Notes: a model not told the origin generated them from the sequence alone. Positions 8,306 through 16,240 are shown, counted from the stretch's first letter. The stretch is 64,000 nucleotides of DNA from Deltaproteobacteria bacterium (GCA_025363655.1 JANYDK010000116.1:62001-126000); one strand, 5' to 3'. Translations and numbers: made by a program.

Positions 8306-9292
8306 CTTCGAGCAACGCGTTTCGACTGCGATCGGCTCGCTGACGAGCTCGACCACACGTGCCGGCTCGAGGAGACGGAAGAGCGCCTCGAAAGCCTCGC
8401 CGGCGTCGCCGAAGCGAAGGGTCGGATCGCGTTCGAGACAGCGGACGAACCAAGCGTCGAAGCGGCTCGGAAGGAGCATCGACGCGCCGCCCTCGGCAGC
8501 TCGGTCGGAGGCGAGCGAGATCGGCTCGAGGAGGATCTCGCGAATGAGGTCGAAGAACGATCGCCGCGCGCCCTGGCTGGCGCGCCAGAAATGGCTGCCG
8601 GTGAGCATGCGATAGACGAGGAGGCCGATGGCCCAGACGTCGATGCCGGGCGTGATCGCCGCCGTCGCGTCGGCTTGCTCGGGTGCCATGTAGAGCGGCG
8701 TGCCGATGGCGGTGGTCGGGCTCGCTTCCGGAAACCGATCTCCGCGGAGGGCCGCGATGCCGAAGTCGAGGAGCTTGACGTCGAAGCGCTCGTCGCTGCT
8801 CCGCCGAGGACGCGCGAGGAAGACGTTCTCGGGCTTGAGATCGCAGTGGACGACTCCCGCGGCGTGTGCGGCCGAGAGGGCGTGCGCGAGCGGACGGAGG
8901 ATGGTGACGCATTCCTCGAAGGAGAGACGGTGGCGGCGATCGAGCAGCGCGCCGAGATCTTCGCCGTCGAGGTGCTCCATCGCCAACCACGGCAGCTCGA
9001 GGGCTTCGTCGACGCCGGCAGCGATCACCTCGACGACGTGACCGCTGTCGATGAGTGCGCCGATCTTCGCCTCTCGGACGAAGCGCTCACGAAGGCCGGC
9101 GTTCCTCGCCAGGTCGCGGCGCATCAGCTTGAGGGCGCGTCGGCGTCCGACACTGACCTGCTCGGCGAGCCATACCGATCCCATGCCGCCCTGACCGAGC
9201 GGGGCGAGGATGCGGAAGTCGCCGCCGACGAGGCGTCCGACGAGGCAGCCTTCGTGATCGAAGACGTGGTCGAAGGCGGAGCCCACGCGCAT
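7472..9292 (-). CDS. Hanks-type Ser/Thr kinase with no stop codon at the domain end; credible part 8306-9292
   Basis: Starting at the ATG at 9292, residues 20-320 are a kinase domain: glycine loop GQGGMG at about 33-38, Lys55, catalytic loop HCDLKPEN with Asp151, DFG at 176-178, and an APE-type APEQ. The Arg of the usual HRD is Cys150, making it a non-RD kinase. It is a clear paralogue of the kinase at 34231-35931 (shared PWLAME, FDAWF and RC motifs). That protein continues into a linker, membrane helix and C-terminal domain; here the frame instead runs on for about 278 codons antisense to the hydrolase gene, and that tail looks like non-coding antisense. It is probably a truncated kinase or one that has lost its native 3' end. 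An alternative upstream ATG at 9454 adds only Arg-rich sequence. Confidence 0.7.
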   Translation of the reverse strand: MRVGSAFDHVFDHEGCLVGRLVGGDFRILAPLGQGGMGSVWLAEQVSVGRRRALKLMRRDLARNAGLRERFVREAKIGALIDSGHVVEVIAAGVDEALELPWLAMEHLDGEDLGALLDRRHRLSFEECVTILRPLAHALSAAHAAGVVHCDLKPENVFLARPRRSSDERFDVKLLDFGIAALRGDRFPEASPTTAIGTPLYMAPEQADATAAITPGIDVWAIGLLVYRMLTGSHFWRASQGARRSFFDLIREILLEPISLASDRAAEGGASMLLPSRFDAWFVRCLERDPTLRFGDAGEAFEALFRLLEPARVVELVSEPIAVETRCSKLFRGPVRQRDVRPAGLTTQRRTRRQRRRRDHAIEHRQDHARELRRVGADGVHRRPGERLQREAPLGAAVTWRVDRDTDARALAEDVREAGDGNARRRPFAWHQLGDVFLQVRRRRPILRRVVAELAEARAQPTALHVHLLPVGPHLAEVHLEVGVVDVRLERDVDAAGAHHHQIGVERRADEGDRVPVEELLPVVLRQLVPDVATRREDAALTGVRIELERSGGGRVGRRRGPERAVRLEKPAFRLHLRRRKLVELHLECALGRARIGPSTVLEDHP

Positions 9293-9423
9293 CGTGGTCG
9301 CTCGAGCGCTCGTCACGTGGGATCGCATCGCGCCGTTCACATCGGGTCGACTTCGCATCATCCATGCCAGTGATTTCCGTGCGCTGGCGGCCCCATTCGC
9401 GTCGCCGGCCAGACCGTTCGTCG

Positions 9424-9468
9424 TTCGCGCACGCCTTCGCGCACGCCTGCGCACGCTTGCGCACGCTC
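9424..9468. repeat. Short tandem repeats in a divergent promoter region
   Basis: Four imperfect copies of a GCGCACGC-centred unit run in tandem, with periods of 12, 12, 10 and 10 bp (TTCGCGCACGCC twice, then TGCGCACGCT twice). They lie in the 224-bp region 9293-9516 between the divergent kinase and FHA-AAA+ genes. The 10-12 bp spacing would put each copy on about the same DNA face, as expected for cooperative regulator sites. I see nothing else definite in this region. Confidence 0.45.
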
Positions 9469-9516
9469 GACGTCGGTCTCGACGGCCGAACGGCGTGAGA
9501 GCTACGCTCCGGCCCA

Positions 9517-10986
9517 GTGACGAACGAGTCGAACGAGTCGAACGCCGACGACTCCGAGCTCGGTCTTCCGTGGGACCGTGCGGCGCGGCGCGGCGATTCG
9601 CGGCGTGACCTGGCGCTCGTGCTCGCCTGGTCGCTCGACGAGCCCGATCGAATCGGTGAGGTCGCCGTCTGTCGCGGGGCTCTCTGCCTCGGGCGAGGTG
9701 GCCCCTCCGGCGACGATCCTTCGCCGCGCGCCGTGTTCGTGCGGGCCAGACCTGGCGAGTCGGCGCCTCGGCCGCCCTTCACCAACTCGCGGCTCTCGCG
9801 CGTGCACCTCGCCGTCGAGCCCGTGCGTGAGGGCCTACGCGTGCGCCAGCTGGGGCGCGCTCAGCTTCGCATCAACGGGCGCGCGCTGGCCGAGGGCGTG
9901 GCCCAAGAAGGTGACGTCGTCGAGGTGCACAACGCAGCCACCTTCTTCGTGGCCATGCGCACGCCCGAGATGTCGGGAGCCACCTCGATGACGCCGGCCT
10001 TTCCCTTCGCCAGCCCGGACGCGTTCGGGCTCGTCGGCGAGAGTGAGGCCGCGTGGAAGATGCGCGCCGCCTATGCGTTCGCCGCCTCGACCGAGCGTCA
10101 CGTGCTTCTCTTGGGCGACAGCGGCGCGGGAAAAGAGCTGGCCGCACGCAGCATCCACGGCCTCTCGGCGCGCCGCCCGGGCCCGCTCATCGCTCGCAAC
10201 GCGGCGACGTTGCCCGAATCGCTGATCGACGCCGAGCTCTTCGGCAACACCAAGAATTACCCCAACGTCGGCATGCCGGAGCGGCCCGGCCTGATCGGTG
10301 AAGCGCACGGGGGCACGCTTTTTCTCGATGAAATCGCCGAGCTCCCGGAGCGCTGCCAGGTGCATCTCCTCCGCGCTCTCGACGACGACGGCGAACATCA
10401 GCGCCTCGGCGAGTCGCGGCCGCGCAAGTCGTCGTTCAAGCTCGTCGCGGCGACCAACCGCCCCGTCGATGCGCTCAAACACGACTTGCTCGCGCGCTTC
10501 GTGCATCGCGTGAACCTCGTCGGGCTGATGGAGCGTCGCGAGGACATTCCGCTCATCGCGGGCCATCTCCTCCAGACCATGGCGCGCGGCAGCCGCTTCG
10601 TGGCCGAGCGTTTCTTCGAACGTCGTGCCGGTGCTCTCGCCGAGCCGCGGCTCGAACCGACCTTGATTTCTCGGCTGTTGCGCCATCCCTTCACGCACCA
10701 CGTCCGCGAGCTCGAGCGTCTCCTATGGCTGGCCATCGAGACGGCCGAGCACGACTACATCGGCATGACTCCTGCTGTCGAAGCCGAGCTTCGCGACTCG
10801 GCCGAGTCGGCATCGGAGACCGCCGAGGTCACCCGCGAGGACTTGGTCCGCGCGCTTGCCGATCATGGCCGCAGTCCGACGAAGATGGCGAAGTTGCTCG
10901 GCCTGAAGAATCGCTACGTACTGATTCGACTGCTGAAGAAGCACGGGCTGTCGGCGGGGCCGGAGGAGACGGGGGGCGCATCGTGA
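9517..10986 (+). CDS. FHA-domain AAA+ transcriptional regulator, sigma54-activator-like, lacking GAFTGA
   Basis: A 489-residue protein with a GTG start. Residues about 45-145 are an FHA phosphothreonine-binding domain (LGR, SRLSRVH, INGRAL). Residues about 170-410 are a sigma54-activator AAA+ module: Walker A GDSGAGKE at 200-207, Walker B TLFLDE at 267-272, and an MERREDIPL motif. A Fis-like helix-turn-helix is at about 435-480. The loop that contacts sigma54, normally GAFTGA, is replaced by NYPNVG at 247-252. It may therefore not act through sigma54 in the usual way. The FHA domain in place of a receiver implies input from Ser/Thr kinases, such as the divergent neighbour. Its stop overlaps the start of a globin gene. 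Confidence 0.88.
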   Translation: MTNESNESNADDSELGLPWDRAARRGDSRRDLALVLAWSLDEPDRIGEVAVCRGALCLGRGGPSGDDPSPRAVFVRARPGESAPRPPFTNSRLSRVHLAVEPVREGLRVRQLGRAQLRINGRALAEGVAQEGDVVEVHNAATFFVAMRTPEMSGATSMTPAFPFASPDAFGLVGESEAAWKMRAAYAFAASTERHVLLLGDSGAGKELAARSIHGLSARRPGPLIARNAATLPESLIDAELFGNTKNYPNVGMPERPGLIGEAHGGTLFLDEIAELPERCQVHLLRALDDDGEHQRLGESRPRKSSFKLVAATNRPVDALKHDLLARFVHRVNLVGLMERREDIPLIAGHLLQTMARGSRFVAERFFERRAGALAEPRLEPTLISRLLRHPFTHHVRELERLLWLAIETAEHDYIGMTPAVEAELRDSAESASETAEVTREDLVRALADHGRSPTKMAKLLGLKNRYVLIRLLKKHGLSAGPEETGGAS

Positions 10987-11378
10987 GTCTCGACGAACGG
11001 CTGTTACGCGAAACGCTGGAGCTCGCGCTCGCGGGCGAGGGATTTCCCGCGCGTTTCTACGAGGTCCTCTTCAGTGCGCACCCCGAGGTGCGGCCGATGT
11101 TCCACCGCAACAGCGCCGGGGCGCAGCAGAAGATGTTCGCGCAAAAGCTGTGCGCGATCGTCGACTCGGCGCACGAGCCCGAGCGCATGGCGGCGGAGAT
11201 TCGCGCCACGGCGGCGTCGCATCGCGTGTACGGGGTGCGCGACGAGATGTACGACTGGGTCGGCGAGGCGCTGATCGTCACGCTCCGAGAAGCCTGCGGC
11301 TCGCAGTGGACACCCGAGGCCGAAAAGGCCTGGCGCGACGCGTACGGCCTCATCGTCGCGGCGATGACGACGCCCTGA
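10983..11378 (+). CDS. Single-domain globin of the flavohaemoglobin type
   Basis: A 131-residue protein with a GTG start overlapping the stop of the upstream regulator (GTGA), so the two are co-translated. It aligns by eye with the haem domain of flavohaemoglobin: Tyr B10 in ARFYEVLF, Phe CD1 in EVRPMF, Gln E7 in AQQKMF, and proximal His F8 in ASHRVYGV. The Tyr/Gln distal pair is typical of globins that bind O2 tightly and convert NO to nitrate. No reductase domain is attached, so an external reductase would be needed. It is slightly shorter than the neighbouring globin at its N-terminus. Confidence 0.87.
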   Translation: MSLDERLLRETLELALAGEGFPARFYEVLFSAHPEVRPMFHRNSAGAQQKMFAQKLCAIVDSAHEPERMAAEIRATAASHRVYGVRDEMYDWVGEALIVTLREACGSQWTPEAEKAWRDAYGLIVAAMTTP

Positions 11379-11396
11379 GGCCGACGCTGGCCCTCG

Positions 11397-11408
11397 CGTG
11401 CGCGCACG
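11397..11408. repeat. Perfect 12-bp palindrome between the globin genes
   Basis: CGTGCGCGCACG is a perfect palindrome, followed at 11417-11425 by a related GCGTGCGCG. Both share the GCGCAC core of the repeats at 9424-9468 upstream of the same gene set. The gap (11379-11536) probably carries the promoter of the second globin; the palindrome may be an operator. Confidence 0.4.
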
Positions 11409-11536
11409 GTCGACGAGCGTGCGCGAACGGCGTTCGGAGGCGCGGGGCCGAAAAATCCGCGGACTTCTCCACGCTTCGAGCATGGCACGTGACGTGAACT
11501 AGGGCTCGGCACACCCGAACTCGGAGACACCCACCC

Positions 11537-12010
11537 ATGCTCGACGTCGACCTCCTCCGCAGCAGTTTCGAGCTCGTCACCACGCGCTCGCCGCACGTCA
11601 TCGCCCGCTTCTACGAAATCTTCTTCGAGCGATACCCCGAGGTTCGTCCGATGTTTCCTGCCAGTCCCGATGGACGCGCGCGACAGGAGAAGATGCTCAC
11701 CGGCGCGCTCGTTGCCGTCCTCGATCACGTCGACGACGCGCCGTGGCTGCGCGAGACCCTCGTCGCCATGGGCGCAAAGCACTTCGGCTATGGCGTTCGC
11801 GACGAGATGTACGGCTGGGTCGGCGAGTGCCTGCTGGCTGCGCTGGCCGAGGCGGCGGGCGACCAATGGAGCGAGCCCATCGCGCGCGCCTGGTCGGCGG
11901 CGTTCGGAGCGATTGCGGGGCTCATGATCGAGGGCGCGAAGATGGCGCGGACCGACTACGAGGCGCCGACCTCGCGCATGACGCGATCGCAGCCGGCGAG
12001 CGCGAACTAG
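11537..12010 (+). CDS. Second single-domain globin
   Basis: A 157-residue globin with the same key residues as its upstream neighbour: Tyr B10 (ARFYEIFF), Phe CD1 (EVRPMF), Gln E7 (ARQEKML) and proximal His (AKHFGYGV). The shared RDEMYxWVGE segment shows the two are close tandem paralogues. About 18 extra C-terminal residues are polar and probably disordered. The separate start, 158 bp downstream with its own palindrome, suggests independent control. A role in NO or O2 handling is likely from the family; the substrate is not proven. Confidence 0.88.
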   Translation: MLDVDLLRSSFELVTTRSPHVIARFYEIFFERYPEVRPMFPASPDGRARQEKMLTGALVAVLDHVDDAPWLRETLVAMGAKHFGYGVRDEMYGWVGECLLAALAEAAGDQWSEPIARAWSAAFGAIAGLMIEGAKMARTDYEAPTSRMTRSQPASAN

Positions 12011-12021
12011 CAGCGGCCGTT

Positions 12022-12789
12022 TCAATTGCACGCGCCGACGCCGCCATAGGCATGGCAGGCGCCCGGACACTCGGTGCGGTGGATCTCGAAGCCGTTGTTG
12101 CATTCGATCAGCGTCGAGCCCTTGCAGACGACGTCGGTGACGCCCAGGCGGCATGCGGGTTCGCGTGTCACGGAGAGGCTGCAGAACGCCGTCGACTGGC
12201 CGCTCGTGACGGTGGTTTGGCAGAGCCCGGGGCCGCAGTCGATGCCGGTGGAGATGCGATAGCCGCACTTGCAACCGACCATCGTGCCGGCGACGCCTTC
12301 GCAGGTGGTCGACGTGGTCGCCGTGCAACTCGGGTCGTGCGCGCCGCCGACGACGCACATCGCGCCGCACTCGGGGGTGTCGAGGCAAGTCTGACCGGAG
12401 GCGCAAGGCACGTCACCGAAGGGATAGCCGCTGCCGTCGCAGTAGACGACCGCGCCATGAACGCAGGCGATGCGCGCGTGTGCACACTCGGGGACGGGAA
12501 CAGGGCTGGTCCGGCAGCCTCCGCGACCGGTGCTCGGCTCGGTGACGCAAGCGACCGCGCAATTGTCTTGGTGGCGCCACGTCGTGTTGTCGACGTTGCG
12601 GTTGGGGGCCGGCATCTCCGCGCAGATTTGCAGCTCGTCGCCGTTGCAGCGCTGCGCGCCGATGTCGCAGACGTGGATGTTGCAGCCGGGCGACGCGAGC
12701 GCGAAGAGCGAAGCGACGACGACGCTCGGAAGCAGCGCCGATGCGACTCGCCATCGACGAGGAATGCGAGCAGTCGCGGGTGGGGACAT
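12022..12789 (-). CDS. Cys-rich exported lipoprotein, function unknown
   Basis: 255 residues. The N-terminus has a basic start, a hydrophobic core and a lipobox-like ALASPGC with Cys at about residue 36. The mature part contains over 20 Cys residues in irregular spacing (for example VCDIGAQRCNGDELQIC and later repeats of C-x(6-9)-C), typical of disulphide-rich outer-surface proteins of this phylum. The motifs CNGDELQIC, CDGSGYPFG and CKGSTLIECNNG look like three degenerate repeats of one short module. No enzymatic motif is seen. It is convergent with the globin gene. Confidence 0.75.
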   Translation of the reverse strand: MSPPATARIPRRWRVASALLPSVVVASLFALASPGCNIHVCDIGAQRCNGDELQICAEMPAPNRNVDNTTWRHQDNCAVACVTEPSTGRGGCRTSPVPVPECAHARIACVHGAVVYCDGSGYPFGDVPCASGQTCLDTPECGAMCVVGGAHDPSCTATTSTTCEGVAGTMVGCKCGYRISTGIDCGPGLCQTTVTSGQSTAFCSLSVTREPACRLGVTDVVCKGSTLIECNNGFEIHRTECPGACHAYGGVGACN

Positions 12790-12856
12790 CTTGCCGGTGC
12801 AAGCAGCGGCGCTCGTCGAGAATTCCCATCGCGGCAGGATGGGAGATGGCTGGGCG

Positions 12857-13501
12857 CTACTGCGCTCCGACGCGGCCGCGAGGCCTTTTTTTCGCCGATT
12901 GCGTTCGCCGGGGGGTGAGTCGCGCCATCAGCGTGCGACAGGCCTCTTCCGTCGTCTCGTTCACGTCGATCGAGCCGGGATCGAACAGTTGCTGCGTGGC
13001 GATGCCGAGGACGATTCCCACCAAGAATGCGGCCATCGCGCTCGGGTCGATGTCGACGAAGATGCCCTCGGCGCGGCCCGCTTCGATCAGTCGACCGGCG
13101 CGGCTGCGGTACTTGGCGTAGAGCGAGGCGTTGAGCGCGCGCGTCTTCGGATCGGCGCCGAGGCGGCCCCAGAACGAGAGGAGCACGCGCCCGGCCTCGA
13201 CCGACTCGGTGAAGCCGCGGACGTTGGCGCGGACGACGGCGCACACTTTCTCCTCGAAGGTGGCGCCGGCCATCACCTCGACACGCACCGACTCGTCGAT
13301 TTCGGCGATGACGCTGCGGAAGACCTCGGCGACGATCTCGTCCTTGCCGGCGAAGTGATAGGTGATGACCCCGCGTGAGTAGCCGAGCTCGCTCTCGAGC
13401 GCGGCGATGGTGAGGGCGTCGAGCCCGTCGCTGGCGACGAGACGACGCGCGGCCGCGATGATTTGGCCGCGCCGCAAATCGCGCAGGGTTTCAGGAGGCA
13501 A
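12857..13501 (-). CDS. TetR-family transcriptional regulator
   Basis: A 214-residue protein. The N-terminal helix-turn-helix (about residues 8-55) carries the family pattern, with TIAALESELGYSRGVITYHF covering the recognition helix and its end. The remainder is the helical ligand-binding and dimerisation domain. The start is taken as a TTG overlapping the end of the upstream oxidoreductase gene by 11 bp; no ATG or GTG is better placed, and GGAGG lies just before it. The overlap implies co-transcription and autoregulation from the promoter near 15.2 kb. The ligand is unknown. The C-terminal tail is basic. Confidence 0.9.
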   Translation of the reverse strand: MPPETLRDLRRGQIIAAARRLVASDGLDALTIAALESELGYSRGVITYHFAGKDEIVAEVFRSVIAEIDESVRVEVMAGATFEEKVCAVVRANVRGFTESVEAGRVLLSFWGRLGADPKTRALNASLYAKYRSRAGRLIEAGRAEGIFVDIDPSAMAAFLVGIVLGIATQQLFDPGSIDVNETTEEACRTLMARLTPRRTQSAKKRPRGRVGAQ

Positions 13502-15161
13502 GGGCCTCCGCCGCGAGCGTGTCGTTGTCGTCCTTCTTCACTTGCCCATCGCGGCGCTGGAGCGAGCGGGGCCACGCCGACGGCATGTCGCAAGGATAGA
13601 TGGCGATCGAGCCGCCGTCGTTGCGGAAGAGATCGGTCATCTTCTTCGCGCGGGTGATGCCCTTGGCGACGGCGAGGCCGGAGATGTGCGCGCCCATCAC
13701 GCCGTGGCTGAGCGTGCTCGCGCCGCAGAGCCAAAGCCCCTTGATTTCCCCTTTGATCGGGAAGCCGAAGGGCCCCACTTGGAGCGCCGATTTCTCGGTG
13801 CCGTAGAGGTTGCCTTCCGTCGATGCGCAGTAGTGGAGGTTGCTCAGCGGGGTGCCGAGATCGGAGAAGACGACGTGCTTCTCGATGTCGGGGACGACCT
13901 GGCCGAGGGCCTTGATCATCTTGTCCTTGAGGTGCCGCTTCATCGCCTCGTAGCTCTCGGGGCGCTGACCGTAGTTGGTGTCGGACCACTTGCGGAAGGC
14001 GTCGTAGGAGATGAACGTGAACGACTCCATCGTGTGCACGCTGCCGTAGCCCTTGGTCGGGTCCTTCAGCGTGGTCACGGTGGCGAAGAGCGACTCGATG
14101 GGCGAGTCGGGGGTCCATGCGGTCATGCCCTTGCGGTAGGCGCCTTCGACGTCGCCGTTGCCGTAGTGCCAGTAGTTGCCCGAATCGAGGCCGGCGGCGC
14201 GGAGATCCATGTCGACGGCGAGGAAGAGGCTGAGCGCCGAGGTCGACCACTTGGCGCGGGCGAGGCGAATCTTGGTCGCTGCGCCGAGGTGCTCCATGCC
14301 GACGAGGCGGCGGTAGGTGATCTCGGGGTCGGCGTTGCTGATGACGTGCTTGGCGCGGATCTCGGTGCCGTCGGCGAGACGCACGCCGATGGCGCGGCCG
14401 TCTTCGATGAGGATGCGCGAAACGCTGGTGCGCACCTTGATGTCGCCACCGGCCTTGCGGAGCGCGCGGATGAAGGCGCGCGGGATCGCTCCGCCGCCGC
14501 CCTTCGGATAGTAGCCACCCTCGTAGTAGTGCGCGGTGACGGCGCCGTGGATGGCAGCGGGAGCCATCGACGGTGGGAGACCGTGATCGCCGGCTTGGGA
14601 AGCGAGCACCGCGCGCAGCTTCGGATCGGAGATGTGGTGCTCGAGCAGCGAGGCGACGGAGCGCATGCCCCAACGCGCGACCGTTGGCGCCTTGAAGGGG
14701 ATCTTCACGACGTCGCCGATGGAGTCGATCGACATCAAATCGTTGAGCTCGCGGGCGAGGCGATCGATCACCTTCAAGTAGCCGCCGATGCCGGCGCGCT
14801 CGTGCGGGAAGGCCGAGACGAGGCGATCTTCCAAGGCTTGGCGACCACGCGGGAAGTCGAACTTGGTGTCGCCGACGGTGACGTGATCGAAGCCGCCCGG
14901 GTTGAGCTCGCCGAAGACGAGGTCGCCGGCGACGCCGAGGCCTTCGTACATCTCGCGCATGCGACCGCCGGGGGCGAGCTCGCCGACGTAGTGGACGCCG
15001 GGGCTGAAGCGATAGCCGCCGAGGCTGAACGTGTGACACCAGCCGCCGGGGAGGTAGTGCTGTTCGAGGACGAGGACCTTCTGCCCTGCGCGCGCGAGCG
15101 CCACCGCTGCCGCGAGACCACCGGCGCCCGAACCAATCACCACGACGTCGACGTCCGTCAT
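13491..15161 (-). CDS. Phytoene dehydrogenase/retinol saturase-like FAD oxidoreductase
   Basis: A 556-residue flavoprotein. It begins with a Rossmann FAD motif (VVVIGSGAGGLAAAVALA) and the LEQHYLPGGWCHTF segment of the carotenoid desaturase/retinol 13,14-reductase group. The C-terminus has the FAD-closing GASTLSHGVMGAHISG. Candidate substrates are polyenes or other lipids; the exact one cannot be read. I chose the ATG at 15161 over a GTG one codon earlier because GGAGG is well spaced before it. It is first in an operon with the TetR gene, so induction by a lipid-like ligand is likely. Confidence 0.87.
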   Translation of the reverse strand: MTDVDVVVIGSGAGGLAAAVALARAGQKVLVLEQHYLPGGWCHTFSLGGYRFSPGVHYVGELAPGGRMREMYEGLGVAGDLVFGELNPGGFDHVTVGDTKFDFPRGRQALEDRLVSAFPHERAGIGGYLKVIDRLARELNDLMSIDSIGDVVKIPFKAPTVARWGMRSVASLLEHHISDPKLRAVLASQAGDHGLPPSMAPAAIHGAVTAHYYEGGYYPKGGGGAIPRAFIRALRKAGGDIKVRTSVSRILIEDGRAIGVRLADGTEIRAKHVISNADPEITYRRLVGMEHLGAATKIRLARAKWSTSALSLFLAVDMDLRAAGLDSGNYWHYGNGDVEGAYRKGMTAWTPDSPIESLFATVTTLKDPTKGYGSVHTMESFTFISYDAFRKWSDTNYGQRPESYEAMKRHLKDKMIKALGQVVPDIEKHVVFSDLGTPLSNLHYCASTEGNLYGTEKSALQVGPFGFPIKGEIKGLWLCGASTLSHGVMGAHISGLAVAKGITRAKKMTDLFRNDGGSIAIYPCDMPSAWPRSLQRRDGQVKKDDNDTLAAEALAS

Positions 15162-15205
15162 CACGACCTCCGCGCCAAAGGGGAAAAGCCCTGGCGACGA
15201 AGTGA

Positions 15206-15223
15206 TTATAACACGCGTAATAA
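15206..15223. promoter_or_regulatory. Candidate TetR operator
   Basis: TTATAACACGCGTAATAA is an 18-bp imperfect palindrome (14 of 18 positions symmetric) about 45 bp upstream of the oxidoreductase-TetR operon, in a locally AT-rich island. Size and position fit a TetR-dimer operator overlapping the promoter. It lies in the divergent region 15162-15290, so it could also affect the epimerase gene. Confidence 0.5.
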
Positions 15224-15228
15224 AAACG

Positions 15229-15240
15229 CAACGAGCGTTG
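15229..15240. repeat. Second palindrome in the same divergent region
   Basis: CAACG and CGTTG flank a 2-bp centre (CAACGAGCGTTG), set within A and T runs on either side. It is 5 bp from the candidate TetR operator. It may be a second regulator site or part of a bidirectional promoter. Confidence 0.35.
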
Positions 15241-15290
15241 TTTTTCGGGGAAATGGCGCCTCCCGGGGCGGCGCGCTATCCCTCTAGGGC

Positions 15291-16214
15291 ATGCGCGCGC
15301 TCGTCACTGGCGGCAGTGGGTTCATCGGCTCCCATCTCGGCGTGCGGCTCGCGGCCGAGGGCTACGCGGTGCGCGTCCTCGACAACTTGTCGTCGGGCAA
15401 GCGGGCGAACCTCGCGCACATCCGCGACGTCGACTTCCGCGAGGCCGACGTGCGCGACGCCGCTGCGGTCGATGCTGCCGTCGAAGGATGCGACCTCGTC
15501 TTCCACGAAGCGGCGGTGGTCTCGGTTCCTTACTCGGTCGAGCATCCGCAGGAGACGCACGACGTCAACATCCAGGGCACGCTCAACGTGCTCATGGCCG
15601 CGCGCAAACATCGGGTCCGGCGCGTGGTCTTCGCGTCGTCGGCGGCGGTCTACGGCGAGGAGCCGACGCTCCCCAAGCACGAGGCGATGGCCCCGGAGCC
15701 GATCACTCCTTACGGCGTCGAGAAGCTCGCCGGCGAGGCGTATTTGCGCACGTGGAGCAAGGTGTACGGCGTCGAGACGGTGGCCCTCCGCTACTTCAAC
15801 GTCTTCGGCGTTCGGCAAGATCCGACGTCGGCATACTCTGGCGTCATCAGCGTCTTCGCCGATCGCGCGCTCTCGGGAAAGCCGATCACGGTGTACGGCG
15901 ACGGTGAGCAGTCGCGCGATTTCATCGACGTGCGCAACGTCGTCGAGGCCAACTGGCTGGCGGCGACGACGAAGAACGTCTCCGGGCGCATCTACAACGT
16001 GGCGATGGGAAGGCGGACGACGCTCAACGATCTCTTGCGTATGCTCGGGCGCATCGTCGGTCGCGAGCTCGTGCCGACGTACGCCGCGGCGCGGGTCGGT
16101 GACATCCGCGATTCGCTCGCCGACGTCTCGGCCGCGCGGAAAGAGCTCGGCTTCGCGCCCACCGTCGATGTCGAAGTCGGCCTCGCCGATCTCGTCTCGT
16201 CGTTGCGCGGCTAG
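15291..16214 (+). CDS. NAD-dependent epimerase/dehydratase (UDP-glucose 4-epimerase-like)
   Basis: A 307-residue extended short-chain dehydrogenase. NAD-binding motif VTGGSGFIGSHL is at residues 4-15, and the substrate-side ASSAAVYG Ser and the catalytic YGVEK (Tyr-x-x-x-Lys) are present. QSRDFIDVRNVV, typical of sugar-nucleotide epimerases, lies near residue 205. It probably acts on a UDP-sugar for polysaccharide or LPS synthesis. It is close to GalE/WbpP in layout, but specificity needs structural comparison. No other sugar genes flank it. Confidence 0.88.
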   Translation: MRALVTGGSGFIGSHLGVRLAAEGYAVRVLDNLSSGKRANLAHIRDVDFREADVRDAAAVDAAVEGCDLVFHEAAVVSVPYSVEHPQETHDVNIQGTLNVLMAARKHRVRRVVFASSAAVYGEEPTLPKHEAMAPEPITPYGVEKLAGEAYLRTWSKVYGVETVALRYFNVFGVRQDPTSAYSGVISVFADRALSGKPITVYGDGEQSRDFIDVRNVVEANWLAATTKNVSGRIYNVAMGRRTTLNDLLRMLGRIVGRELVPTYAAARVGDIRDSLADVSAARKELGFAPTVDVEVGLADLVSSLRG

Positions 16215-16240
16215 GCCGCCTCACGCGCTCTCTTCGAGGG

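Noticed and set aside
11480-11500. Sigma54 promoter (TGGCAC) before the second globin
   Set aside because: TGGCAC is present, but the -12 TTGC element is not at the required spacing.
11057-12406. A 449-codon minus-strand frame across both globins
   Set aside because: Overlaps two globins with all haem residues in place; no motif of its own.
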